64,000 nt of DNA, from positions 1,673,501 through 1,737,500 of the forward strand of contig NZ_CP095848.1 of the NCBI RefSeq assembly GCF_023101345.1, given 5' to 3'. A program made the translations under genes and the position numbers. Every line of letters begins with the position of its first letter. The stretch's first letter is position 1. The notes beneath the pieces were generated by a model. It saw only the letters and a program-made list of their open reading frames with translations. It was not told the origin of the DNA and did not search any database. Source of the stretch: Hymenobacter sublimis. Its GTDB lineage: Bacteria; Bacteroidota; Bacteroidia; Cytophagales; Hymenobacteraceae. This document shows, piece by piece, positions 26,035-34,114 of this stretch.

Positions 26035-27399
26035 TTAATGGCGTTGTTGGTCTGGCAGCGTAGCGTCCGGATGTGTTTCGGGAAGCGGATGGGTAGGCTC
26101 GAGTACTTCCTCCCCCGACACGGCTAGGCCCTGCAGGGCCCGCTGGTGACGGGCTTCATCGAATTCGTTTTCGCTTTTGGCAATGACCAGCGTGGCTACC
26201 CCATTGCCAATCACGTTCGTGATGGCGCGGGCTTCCGACATAAACCGATCCACGCCCAGCAACAGGGCCACGCCTTCCACTGGAATAACGCGGGTAGCCG
26301 CCAGGGTAGAGGCCAGCACGATAAAGCCCGAACCCGTGACGCCTGCTGCCCCCTTACTGGTTAGCATCAGGATGCCGATCAGGGTGATTTCCTGGGTGAG
26401 GGAAAGCGGAATGGTAAAGGCTTGGGCCAGGAAAATAGCCGCAATAGAGAGGTAGATGGAGGTGCCATCGAGGTTAAAAGAGTAGCCCGTGGGAATGACC
26501 AGGCCCGCCACGGAGCGGGAGCAGCCGTAACGCTCCAGCTTGTCGATCATGCGCGGCAGCGCCGACTCGGAGGAAGATGTCCCCAGCACCAGCAGAATCT
26601 CCTCCCGAATAAAGCCCAGAAAGCGCCACAAACTCAGCCCGTAAAAGCGCATAATAGCATTTAGCACCCCAAACACGAACAGGAACATGGTCAGGTAGAC
26701 CACCAGCATAAGCTTGCCCAGGGGTAGCAGCGCGTGCAGGCCATACTTGCCAATGGTAAAGGCCATGCCCCCGAAGGCTCCCAGGGGCGCCAGCCGCATT
26801 ACCAGGGCCAGCACCCCAAACAGGACGTGCGAGAGCCGGTCGAAGGTTTTCATGAGCGGCTCGCCAAACTCGGCCGGAACGCGGCTGATGGCCAGCCCAA
26901 ACAGCACGGCAATCAACAGCACCTGTAGCACCTCGCCCTCGGCAAATGCTCCAACCAGACTATGGGGTACTATATGGGTGAAAAAGTCAACCCAATTCAT
27001 GCCCTCGCCCGCAGCGGCCTGGGCCGTGTACTTGGAAGCTTCCGTGGCCTGCGCGGCACTCTGCGTTGCTACCGAAGCCCGGGCATCAATGCCCACGCCT
27101 GGTTGGGCCAGGTTAGCGGCCGTAACTCCAATAATCAAGGCCAGAGTCGTGACGATTTCGAAGTAGAGCAACGCCTTTCCACCTACCCGGCCTACCTTTT
27201 TCAGGTCGCCCATGCCCCCAATGCCCAGCACCACCGTCAGGAAGATGATGGGGGCAATAAGCATCTTGATCAGGTTAATGAACGTGTCGCCGATGGGCTT
27301 GAGCGCAGCCCCGAAGCCAGGAAACAACGTGCCCACCAGCACCCCCAGGGCTATGGCCGTGAGTACCTGAAACGTGAGGTTTGATGCGAGTTTTTTCAT
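26035..27399 (-). CDS. dctA: C4-dicarboxylate:cation symporter, DAACS family
   Basis: 454 residues from the ATG at 27399; the upstream in-frame start at 27420 adds seven atypical residues. The glutamate/dicarboxylate symporter (DAACS) fold is clear. The serine-rich reentrant hairpin [12 protein letters not shown], the NLDGTSIY motif in transmembrane segment 7 ([17 protein letters not shown]), the second hairpin [17 protein letters not shown] and the C-terminal [16 protein letters not shown] are all present in order. It takes up succinate, fumarate or malate with protons or sodium; aspartate or glutamate is possible. Residues 110-140 contain an Ala/Gln-rich periplasmic loop longer than in DctA of enterics. 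Confidence 0.88.
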   Translation of the reverse strand: MKKLASNLTFQVLTAIALGVLVGTLFPGFGAALKPIGDTFINLIKMLIAPIIFLTVVLGIGGMGDLKKVGRVGGKALLYFEIVTTLALIIGVTAANLAQPGVGIDARASVATQSAAQATEASKYTAQAAAGEGMNWVDFFTHIVPHSLVGAFAEGEVLQVLLIAVLFGLAISRVPAEFGEPLMKTFDRLSHVLFGVLALVMRLAPLGAFGGMAFTIGKYGLHALLPLGKLMLVVYLTMFLFVFGVLNAIMRFYGLSLWRFLGFIREEILLVLGTSSSESALPRMIDKLERYGCSRSVAGLVIPTGYSFNLDGTSIYLSIAAIFLAQAFTIPLSLTQEITLIGILMLTSKGAAGVTGSGFIVLASTLAATRVIPVEGVALLLGVDRFMSEARAITNVIGNGVATLVIAKSENEFDEARHQRALQGLAVSGEEVLEPTHPLPETHPDATLPDQQRH

Positions 27400-27595
27400 A
27401 GAAGGAAAGCCAATCAGCAAGTACGCTTGGCCCTAAGGTGAAAATCAAAACGCCGCTAAACCGCTGCCTTCGCACCTTACGGGTAGCGCCCATTGAATGC
27501 AGAGGCTGCCATTTAGCTGCCACGCAACCCCTGCTAGCGGTGCAGAAGCGGAGCCGCAAAGATGCGTCTCAACGTCCGCGTTGCGGCTACCCATG

Positions 27596-27633
27596 AAAGA
27601 GGGCCGCCTATTGCTTAGGCGGCCCTCTTTTTT
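27596..27633. terminator. Bidirectional hairpin terminator downstream of the cyclophilin gene
   Basis: AAAGAGGGCCGCCT pairs with AGGCGGCCCTCTTT around a 7-nt loop, with T6 on one side and A3 on the other. The remainder of the 255-nt gap 27400-27654 shows nothing recognisable. Confidence 0.85.
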
Positions 27634-27654
27634 CACGTTAGCAAGCCAGAAAGC

Positions 27655-28113
27655 TTACGCTTCGTTTACCACGATTTTCTCGATGGTGTCATTGGCTTTA
27701 ATCTGGTCGATGATGTCCAGGCCTTCTACCACTTTGCCGAACACAGTGTGGTTGCGGTCAAGGTGGGCCGTGTTCTGGCGGTCGTGCACGATGAAGAACT
27801 GGGAGCCGCCCGTGTTGCGGCCGGCGTGGGCCATGCTCAGGGCGCCGCGCTCATGGTACTGGTGGTCGCCGGTCAGCTCGCAATCAATTTTGTAGCCGGG
27901 GCCGCCGGTACCGGGCGTGCCCTTGGCGCCGTCGCGGGAGTTGGGGCAGCCGCCCTGAATCACGAAGTTGGGAATGACACGGTGGAATTTCAGTCCGTCG
28001 TAGAAGCCTTTCTGGGCCAGATCGGTGAAGTTCTTCACGGTGTTGGGAGCGTCCTGTTCGTAGAACTCCACTTTCATCACGCCTTTGTTGGTGTGGATTT
28101 CGGCAGTTTTCAT
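27655..28113 (-). CDS. Cyclophilin-type peptidyl-prolyl cis-trans isomerase
   Basis: 152 residues from the ATG at 28113; upstream codons to 28245 lie before the promoter-like box TACCTTTA (28182-28189, minus). The single cyclophilin domain shows [13 protein letters not shown] with catalytic-region Phe/Arg, [17 protein letters not shown] in the variant [15 protein letters not shown] and [12 protein letters not shown]. There is no signal peptide, so it is a cytosolic PpiB-like foldase that accelerates prolyl isomerisation. It is divergent from the fasciclin lipoprotein. Confidence 0.93.
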   Translation of the reverse strand: MKTAEIHTNKGVMKVEFYEQDAPNTVKNFTDLAQKGFYDGLKFHRVIPNFVIQGGCPNSRDGAKGTPGTGGPGYKIDCELTGDHQYHERGALSMAHAGRNTGGSQFFIVHDRQNTAHLDRNHTVFGKVVEGLDIIDQIKANDTIEKIVVNEA

Positions 28114-28310
28114 CGGGTAAATAGTAGGTGGAATGGGCCCGTATACGCGCCTGGCGGCGCGGCGGGTATGGTGTTGGGTGGTAAAGGTAGCCATTTTGAG
28201 GCCGGACAAGCATCCAGGTGCCGCTTTGGTGCGTAAGCATACCACTGGTTGGCTAGCTCAACCGCAGCACGCTCTTTCCTACCTCTCCCAAACTCCTGTT
28301 TCGCGCCCTT

Positions 28311-28964
28311 ATGAAGAAGACTATGCGCCTGGCTACTCTTACCTTATTGTCGGCGGGTACGCTGAGCTTCGGCCTCAGCAGCTGCGGCGACAACAACCAA
28401 ACCACCGAAACAACCACCACAACCGATTCTATGGCTACAACCGTCGATTCGGCGGCCATGATGTCGGACTCCGCCCGCATGGGCAAGGCCGAGGGGGTAC
28501 TGGTGGACGGCGTACCGATGACGCCGGACAAAACTATCGTGCAAAACGCCGTACAGGCCACCAGCGTGACTACCCTGGTGAAAGCCGTGAAGGCTGCCGG
28601 CCTCGATGAGACTTTGAGCAGTGCCGGACCTTTCACTGTCTTCGCGCCCACCAACGCCGCCTTTGACAAGCTGCCCAACGGCGCTCTGGCCGGCCTGATG
28701 AAGCCCGAAAGCAAAGACAAGCTGAAAGGCGTGCTGACTTACCACGTCATCCAGGGCCGCCTGCTGGCCCAGGACCTGCGCGACGGACAAGAACTGACGA
28801 CCGTAAACGGCGAAAAAATCAAGATATCAGTGCAGAACGGCAAAGTGATGATTAGCAACGGCAAGGACGCTCCCGTCAGCGTCCAGACGCCCGATGTTAT
28901 TTCCAGCAATGGCGTCACCCACGTCATCGACGGCGTATTGCTACCCCTGGCCCCGGCCAGCTAG
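28311..28964 (+). CDS. Fasciclin (FAS1) domain lipoprotein
   Basis: 217 residues. The signal ends at lipobox LSSC (Cys25). A Thr/Ser/Met/Asp-rich tether (28-60) follows, then one FAS1 domain (about 75-215) with the two conserved boxes GPFTVFAPTNAAFDKLP and NGVTHVIDGVLLP and the central YHVIQGRLLAQDL. FAS1 proteins are surface adhesion or matrix modules. In this phylum single-domain lipoproteins are common and usually uncharacterised. The gene has its own terminator. Confidence 0.9.
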   Translation: MKKTMRLATLTLLSAGTLSFGLSSCGDNNQTTETTTTTDSMATTVDSAAMMSDSARMGKAEGVLVDGVPMTPDKTIVQNAVQATSVTTLVKAVKAAGLDETLSSAGPFTVFAPTNAAFDKLPNGALAGLMKPESKDKLKGVLTYHVIQGRLLAQDLRDGQELTTVNGEKIKISVQNGKVMISNGKDAPVSVQTPDVISSNGVTHVIDGVLLPLAPAS

Positions 28965-28989
28965 CAGCAGCTCTTTCCTGATTGGTTAA

Positions 28990-29020
28990 AAAGGCCCGGT
29001 TGTTTCAGCCGGGCTTTTTT
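28990..29020. terminator. Terminator after the fasciclin gene
   Basis: AAAAAGGCCCGG and CCGGGCTTTTTT flank an 8-9-nt loop. Confidence 0.8.
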
Positions 29021-29087
29021 GCGTTAGAAGGTAACGCCGTAATGACGGAATAACTCCCCATTTGCTAGCTGCCTACCGGCTATTCTC

Positions 29088-29972
29088 TTACAACCCTGCC
29101 CCCTCCGCTACCCGTTCCGCGAAACCGGCCCAATCGTTCTGCTCGCCCTTCGCAACACTGGTGGAGAGATGGTCGTGGATAATATTGGCGAAAGGCATGG
29201 GCACTACCCGGGTGCGGGCCTCATCCAAGACCAAGCGGAGGTCTTTGCGGATGATGGCCGGCGGGGCTCCCACGGGCTGGTAATGGCGCTCAGCAATGAG
29301 CTTGCCGTAGCTCTTGTAGATGGGCGTGTTGAACAGGGTAGAAGTAAAGAACTCGTAGACCTGCTGGCGGTCGAGGCCGCTTTTTTGGGCGAGCGTGAAG
29401 GCCTCGGCCATGGCTTCAATGGCGGCTCCGAGCATAAAGTTGCCACAAAGCTTAACCACGGAAGCGGCCCCGGCATCATCCCCGAAATCGTGGACACCCT
29501 GACCCAGGGCCCCCAGCACCGGCTTAATCTTCTCGCGGGCACTGGCCTCGCCGGCCACGGCCAGCCACAGCTTGCCGGCCGCCGCTACATCAGGCTTGCC
29601 AAACACGGGGGTAGCAACCAAGGAACTACCGTGGCGGCCATGCTCCTCGGCCAGACGACGGTTGGTATCCGGGGCTACGGTGCTGCACGAGGCGTGAACG
29701 GCTCCCTGGGGCAAGGCGGTAAGGAAACCGGTTGGCCCCAGGCACAGCTCCAGCAGAGCCGCGTCATCGGTTACCATGGTAAAGACGAACTCCGCGTCTT
29801 GCACGGCTTCGGCGGGGGTAGCTGCTACCGTGGCGCCCTGTTGTTGCAGAGGGTCGGCCTTGCTGGCGGTGCGATTATAAACGCGCAGGCGGTGGCCGGC
29901 CTTGAGCAGGTTGGCGGCCATCGCCTGGCCCATGCTGCCCAGGCCCAAGAAGGCTATGCGATGTTGTGTCAA
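29088..29972 (-). CDS. NAD(P)-dependent beta-hydroxyacid dehydrogenase (3-hydroxyisobutyrate dehydrogenase family)
   Basis: 294 residues. The N-terminal Rossmann motif is IAFLGLGSMGQAMA (GxGxxG at 10-15). A catalytic-lysine-type helix VVKLCGNFM lies at about 172-180, with K174. The usual DAPVSGG signature is replaced by VATPVFGKPD (about 119-128). This replacement points to the GLYR/succinic-semialdehyde-reductase-like branch rather than true 3-hydroxyisobutyrate dehydrogenase. Cytosolic, probably dimeric or tetrameric. The substrate is not determined. Confidence 0.85.
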   Translation of the reverse strand: MTQHRIAFLGLGSMGQAMAANLLKAGHRLRVYNRTASKADPLQQQGATVAATPAEAVQDAEFVFTMVTDDAALLELCLGPTGFLTALPQGAVHASCSTVAPDTNRRLAEEHGRHGSSLVATPVFGKPDVAAAGKLWLAVAGEASAREKIKPVLGALGQGVHDFGDDAGAASVVKLCGNFMLGAAIEAMAEAFTLAQKSGLDRQQVYEFFTSTLFNTPIYKSYGKLIAERHYQPVGAPPAIIRKDLRLVLDEARTRVVPMPFANIIHDHLSTSVAKGEQNDWAGFAERVAEGAGL

Positions 29973-30098
29973 AGCGGAAGTCGTAAAAGGTGAAGTTGTG
30001 AGCTATATCGGCCTGCTAGGTGCCGAATCAGAATACTACGCAAATCAGCATACGGGGTAGGAGCACAGTTTCACACCCGCCTAAAGTTGTCCTTCCGC

Positions 30099-31025
30099 TT
30101 ATTTCCGGTTGTCGTCGCCTGCCAGCATGCTCACGTAGCTGTCGTAGCGGGGCAGGGCAATTTTGCCTTTGTCAACGGCCTCGCGCACGGCGCAGCCCGG
30201 CTCGTGCAGGTGCTGGCAGTTGTGGTAGCGGCACTGGTTGAGCAGGGCGCGCATTTCGGGGAAGAAATGGGCCAGCTCGCCGGGCTTCATGTCTACTAGG
30301 CCCAGTTCCTTGATGCCGGGCGTGTCGATGAGGTAGGTGCCGGGCCGGACTTCCAGCATCTCGGCGAAGGTAGTAGTGTGCACGCCTTTGTCGGAAAACT
30401 CGCTGATTTCGGCCGTTTTCAGGTCTAAGTCCGGTACCAGCACGTTAATCAGCGTACTTTTCCCTACCCCCGAGTGGCCGGATAGCAGGGACACTTTTTC
30501 ATTCAGCAGCGCATCAATGGCCGCTACCCCTTCGCCGGTGTGGGCGGAACAGCGCAGGCCAGGGTAGCCCACGCGCTGGTACATGTGCAGAATCTGCTCC
30601 TGATAATCAGCCAAGTCCTCGTCGTAGAGGTCAGTTTTGTTGAAGAGCAGCGTCACAGGAATGCTGTAGGCCTCTGCCGTAACCAAAAACCGGTCGATGA
30701 ATCCGAAGGAGGTGGCTGGCGAGGCCAGCGTCACGACCAGCAACGCTTGGTCGAGGTTGGCTGCTACAATGTGGGCGTGTTCGGCCTTGTGCACCGAGCG
30801 GCGGATGATGTAGTTGCGCCGCGGCTCAATGTGATGAATCACGCCCGCGCCCTCGGTTTGTTCCTCCACCGTAAACTCTACCTGGTCGCCCACGGCCAGC
30901 GGGTTGCTCACTTTCAGCCCCTTGTGCTTGAACTTGCCCCGTAGTCGGCAGCGGTGCAGCTGGCCGGTAGCCGTTTCGCGCACGATGTACCACGAGCCCG
31001 TAGATTTAACGATGATGCCGATCAT
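30099..31025 (-). CDS. rsgA: Ribosome small-subunit maturation GTPase RsgA
   Basis: 308 residues from the ATG at 31025. The frame continues to 31121, but that part is encoded by an inverted-repeat region. Circularly permuted GTPase order is seen: NKTDL (G4, 129-133), GHSGVGKS (G1, 183-190), the T-rich switch GVHTTTF, and DTPG (G3, 234-237). An N-terminal OB fold (1-70) and a C-terminal zinc site (C265, C270, H272, C278) complete the YjeQ/RsgA architecture. It assists late 30S maturation. The gene follows waaA on the same strand, separated by an inverted repeat. Confidence 0.94.
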   Translation of the reverse strand: MIGIIVKSTGSWYIVRETATGQLHRCRLRGKFKHKGLKVSNPLAVGDQVEFTVEEQTEGAGVIHHIEPRRNYIIRRSVHKAEHAHIVAANLDQALLVVTLASPATSFGFIDRFLVTAEAYSIPVTLLFNKTDLYDEDLADYQEQILHMYQRVGYPGLRCSAHTGEGVAAIDALLNEKVSLLSGHSGVGKSTLINVLVPDLDLKTAEISEFSDKGVHTTTFAEMLEVRPGTYLIDTPGIKELGLVDMKPGELAHFFPEMRALLNQCRYHNCQHLHEPGCAVREAVDKGKIALPRYDSYVSMLAGDDNRK

Positions 31026-31062
31026 GCGAGCGGTGAGATGGTGAGGTGAAATAGGGAGTTGA

Positions 31063-31166
31063 AGGGAGGTGGTAAGACGGTGACCTGGGGAGCTGAGTGT
31101 GCCCGCGGCGTGGTACTGCACAAGCAGCCCAGCTAGTTCGCCGGGTCACTTTCTTGCCACCTCCCT
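31063..31166. repeat. Imperfect inverted repeat between waaA and rsgA
   Basis: The left arm 31063-31088 and the right arm 31141-31166 pair over 26 nt with about 4-5 mismatches (AGGGAGGTGG...GTGACC and its complement). The right arm overlaps the last codons and TGA stop of waaA. Confidence 0.7.
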
Positions 31167-32399
31167 ATCGAGCCAGCTCATGATTTTGCCCGTGGCCCCG
31201 CTGTGGTCGTGCACGTAGTCTAGGCTCAGGTCCTGGACGGTGAGGCGCGCCTCCTCGCGGTGGTAGAGCGGACCGAAGGCCGTGAGCAATTCATCGGCGG
31301 AGGAAATGGGAAAGGCGCAACCAAGCTCGACCAAATCCTGGGCTTCCTGGAACTTATAGTACGTGGGCCCAAAGAACAAGGGTAGGCCGAAAGCAGCCGC
31401 TTCCAGCGTGTTGTGCAGCCCCTTGCCAAAGGCCCCACCAATGTAGGCGTAGTGCCCGAACCGGTAGAGCTGACTTAGCAGCCCCACGTTGTCCATGAGC
31501 AAGACGCGGCTATCGGCCACGGTAGCGGCATCGGCTTGGGAGTAGCGCACCACCCGGCCAGGCAGGGCCTGCTCCACGAGGCGCAGGTTGGTTTCGTTGA
31601 TTTCGTGGGGAGCCACAATGAAGCGCAACTGGTCGGCGTACTGGTGCAGCAGGGGAGTAAGGGCCGGCATATCCTCAGGCCAGCTGCTGCCGATAATAAA
31701 CACTGGAGCCCAATCATCGGTAAAGGCATCCACCAGGGGTAGGGCGCGGGGCGGGGCTGAGGCCGTGCGCACAACGGTATCGAAGCGGGTGTCGCCGGCC
31801 ACGCTAGCTCTAGCTATGCCGGCCCGGCGCAACAAGTCTACAGAAGCCTGGTTTTGGGTGAATATGTGGGTGAACTGGCTCAGGATGCGGCGAAAAAAGC
31901 CTCCCCAGGGCTGAAAGAAAGCCTGCTCGGGCCGGAAAATGGCCGAAACGCAAATTGTAGGAATAGCGCGCCGCCGCAACTCTGTCAGGAAGTAGTACCA
32001 AAATTCGTATTTCACGAACACGGCCAGCGCGGGCCGCACGGCATCCAGAAAAGTACGGGCATGCTCGGCCGTGTCCAGGGGCAGATAGAATACGTAGGCA
32101 GCACCCGGCCAGTTTTTGCGCACCTCATAGCCCGAAGGCGAAAAGAACGTCAGCACGATTTTGTGGCCGGGGTGACGGGCCACGTAGGCTTCCATCAGGG
32201 GGCGGCCCTGCTCAAATTCGCCCAGGGATGCGCAGTGAAACCACGCTAATGAAGCTGTTTCGTGGCGCAACGCCTCCTGAATATGCGGCAGCAAGCCGCG
32301 CCGGCCATCGACCCACTGCGCCGCCTTGGGCACAAAGGGCGCTACTAGCCGCAGGAGCAGCGCGTAGAGGGGCAGGGCAATGGAATAAAGGAAACGCAA
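31146..32399 (-). CDS. waaA: 3-deoxy-D-manno-octulosonic acid (Kdo) transferase
   Basis: 417 residues. The N-terminus is a membrane-associated helix (1-20). The GT-B fold of KdtA/WaaA follows, with the catalytic Glu61 in SLGEFEQGRPL, a VFVKYEFWYYFL segment (about 127-138), an N-domain end at AGDTRFD and a C-terminal donor site containing GGAFGKGLHNTLEAAAFGLP. It attaches Kdo from CMP-Kdo to lipid A precursors on the cytosolic face of the inner membrane. This implies lipopolysaccharide with an inner core. The last codons lie within an inverted-repeat arm. Confidence 0.93.
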   Translation of the reverse strand: MRFLYSIALPLYALLLRLVAPFVPKAAQWVDGRRGLLPHIQEALRHETASLAWFHCASLGEFEQGRPLMEAYVARHPGHKIVLTFFSPSGYEVRKNWPGAAYVFYLPLDTAEHARTFLDAVRPALAVFVKYEFWYYFLTELRRRAIPTICVSAIFRPEQAFFQPWGGFFRRILSQFTHIFTQNQASVDLLRRAGIARASVAGDTRFDTVVRTASAPPRALPLVDAFTDDWAPVFIIGSSWPEDMPALTPLLHQYADQLRFIVAPHEINETNLRLVEQALPGRVVRYSQADAATVADSRVLLMDNVGLLSQLYRFGHYAYIGGAFGKGLHNTLEAAAFGLPLFFGPTYYKFQEAQDLVELGCAFPISSADELLTAFGPLYHREEARLTVQDLSLDYVHDHSGATGKIMSWLDREVARK

Positions 32400-32408
32400 C
32401 GTCGAAAA

Positions 32409-32516
32409 TCAGGTATCAGGTGAAACAGCCCCGAAACTACTACAGGGGAGCTGCACGGCTTCCTTGCCGGAGACGCAGCCAATGCTTTCGGCTGCAACTA
32501 CGCCGTTGAGCTGCAT
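32409..32516 (-). CDS. Possible 35-residue leader peptide upstream of waaA
   Basis: An ATG at 32516 opens a 35-codon frame ending just 9 nt before waaA. It runs MQLNGVVAAESIGCVSG... and includes two Cys, with PCSSFGAVSPD at the end. It lies in the long leader after an exact -7 box at 32574-32581. There is no family match and short frames arise by chance in high-GC DNA, so support is weak. Confidence 0.2.
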   Translation of the reverse strand: MQLNGVVAAESIGCVSGKEAVQLPCSSFGAVSPDT

Positions 32517-32573
32517 AACGGCGCCGCTTGCTACGCTAGAAGCCGCCGCGGAACGTTCGGAGCTGCCGCGCCG

Positions 32574-32581
32574 CAAAAGTA
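32574..32581 (-). promoter_or_regulatory. -7 box TACTTTTG upstream of waaA
   Basis: Exact TAnnTTTG on the minus strand, about 175 nt before the waaA ATG. This gives an unusually long leader. Confidence 0.5.
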
Positions 32582-32613
32582 CGTGGTTCCGGTTTTGCCG
32601 CCGCACCATCACT

Positions 32614-32645
32614 AAAAAAGCCCTGGCCGAGGGGCCAGGGCTTTT
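32614..32645. terminator. Terminator after the peroxiredoxin gene
   Basis: AAAAAGCCCTGGCC and GGCCAGGGCTTTT pair with a short loop. It lies between the peroxiredoxin stop and the waaA promoter. Confidence 0.82.
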
Positions 32646-32665
32646 GCTTTAAAGGGCCTGTGTGC

Positions 32666-33304
32666 TTAGTGAGCCGACTGCTTGCCGAGGTAATTAGCTA
32701 CGCCCTCGCGGGTAGCCGACATAGCCTCTTTGCCTTCTTCCCAGTTTGCGGGGCACACTTCGCCTTTTACTTCGAAGTACTGCAGAGCGTCCACCATGCG
32801 CATGGCTTCGTCGATGCTACGGCCCAGCGGCCCGTCGTTTACAACTTGGTGGCGCACAATGCCGTCCTTGTCAATCAGGAACAAGCCACGGTAGGCGAGG
32901 GGTGAGCCCACAAAGGTCATTTCGCCGGCCTCGTTGTAGTCGTAATGGCCCCCGAGTACGTCGTAGTTGGCGGCAATGGTTTTCGTGGCATCAGCTACCA
33001 GAGGGTAGGTAACGCCGGCAATACCACCGTTGTCGCGGGGCGTTTGCAACCAGGCGAAGTGGGAGAAGTGGGTATCCGTAGAGCAGCCAATGATGGCAAC
33101 CCCCTTGGCCTCGAAATCAGCCAGGCGGTCCTGGAAGGCAATGATTTCAGTGGGGCACACGAACGTGAAGTCGGCGGGGTAGAAGTAGAAGATAACGTGC
33201 TTCTTGCCCAAGTAACGGTCGAGGGAGAAATCCTCCTCGAATTCGCCATCGATAACGGCGGTGGCTTTGAAAGAAGGAGCGCGCTTACCTACGAGAACTG
33301 CCAT
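32666..33304 (-). CDS. 2-Cys peroxiredoxin (AhpC/TSA type)
   Basis: 212 residues from the ATG at 33304, 24 codons inside the longest frame. The peroxidatic cysteine is C50 in FYPADFTFVCPTE and the resolving cysteine is C184 in KGEVCPANW, giving a typical 2-Cys enzyme. SPLAYRGLFLIDKDGIVRH and NDGPLGRSIDEAMR are family motifs. It reduces H2O2 and organic peroxides in the cytosol. A Fur-family regulator gene lies 111 nt upstream on the same strand, which suggests peroxide-responsive control. This control is inferred from context. Confidence 0.94.
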   Translation of the reverse strand: MAVLVGKRAPSFKATAVIDGEFEEDFSLDRYLGKKHVIFYFYPADFTFVCPTEIIAFQDRLADFEAKGVAIIGCSTDTHFSHFAWLQTPRDNGGIAGVTYPLVADATKTIAANYDVLGGHYDYNEAGEMTFVGSPLAYRGLFLIDKDGIVRHQVVNDGPLGRSIDEAMRMVDALQYFEVKGEVCPANWEEGKEAMSATREGVANYLGKQSAH

Positions 33305-33415
33305 GAGTTTGGTAATGAAGTGAAAAAGGTACTGGGGACTAAAAAACGGCAGCAGAAAGCCGGCAGCGTAGAGCAAGGCACACTAGTCGTGGTGCAATAA
33401 CCACCTACCAGGGGC

Positions 33416-33874
33416 TTATTTACTTGCCAGCTTGCTACCTGTGATGTGCAGGGAAAAGGAGTGGGGCTGAAAGTTCTGCAGGCCTTTAGCGGCAAAAAAC
33501 TCCCGGATCAGGCTGTCGAGCTGCGGGTCGCAATAGTCGATGATTTCCTGGGTATTGGTGCAGAACAGGTGGTGATGCTCCGTGCAATCGGCATCGTAGC
33601 GGCGGGAAGTGCCTTCGGCTGCGGCCACGCGCCGGGTAAGGCCGGCCGCCACAAAAGAATCGAGGGCTTTGTACACCGTGCCCAGCGAAATGCTGGGTTC
33701 TTGGCTAATTACCTGCCGGTGCACCTGCTCGGCGGTGGGGTGGCCCGGCAGCGTAAGCAGGCTTTCCAGAATCATAAGGCGCTGACGGGTAGCCCGCAGG
33801 CCTGCCTGAGTGAGCCGCGCCCGGAGGTGTCCTGCGTCGGGGGTAGGGGGAAAATGATCAGTAGAAAGAGCCAC
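33416..33874 (-). CDS. Fur-family transcriptional regulator (PerR-like)
   Basis: 152 residues from a GTG at 33874, the normal Fur length. The GTG follows an exact promoter box, and the upstream frame to 34000 is rejected. The winged helix has TRQRLMILESLL and SLGTVYKALDSFVAAGLTRRV (the recognition helix). The metal region has HHHLFCTNT: the His cluster (100-102) and C105 are kept, but the second Cys of the usual CxxC is Thr108, so the standard structural zinc pair is incomplete. Control of the adjacent peroxiredoxin gene is likely. Confidence 0.85.
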   Translation of the reverse strand: MALSTDHFPPTPDAGHLRARLTQAGLRATRQRLMILESLLTLPGHPTAEQVHRQVISQEPSISLGTVYKALDSFVAAGLTRRVAAAEGTSRRYDADCTEHHHLFCTNTQEIIDYCDPQLDSLIREFFAAKGLQNFQPHSFSLHITGSKLASK

Positions 33875-33894
33875 CAGACAAGAATAATTCTCCG

Positions 33895-33928
33895 CAAAGA
33901 TACGCGTATAAGGTGCAGCAGGGCAAAA
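33895..33928 (-). promoter_or_regulatory. Promoter of the Fur-family gene (TTTTG, 21 nt, TATCTTTG)
   Basis: The -7 box occupies 33902-33895 and TTTTG 33928-33924 on the minus strand. The spacing is close to the Bacteroidota -33/-7 consensus. This is among the best promoters in the window. Confidence 0.7.
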
Positions 33929-34114
33929 TTGTTTCCAGTGGCCGGTATTTCGCCGGCTCACAATGAAACAAACAGCCCCCATCAACTCTGTGGGAATCAC
34001 GCTGCTAGGACGCGGCAGGCTAGTGTAGTGCAGGCTAACAAAACCTGCTGTACGGGACGGGTAGCGGCAGCCTGGTTGTAAGCCTTTACTAGCTTCCAGA
34101 TGGTAAGTTAGTTT

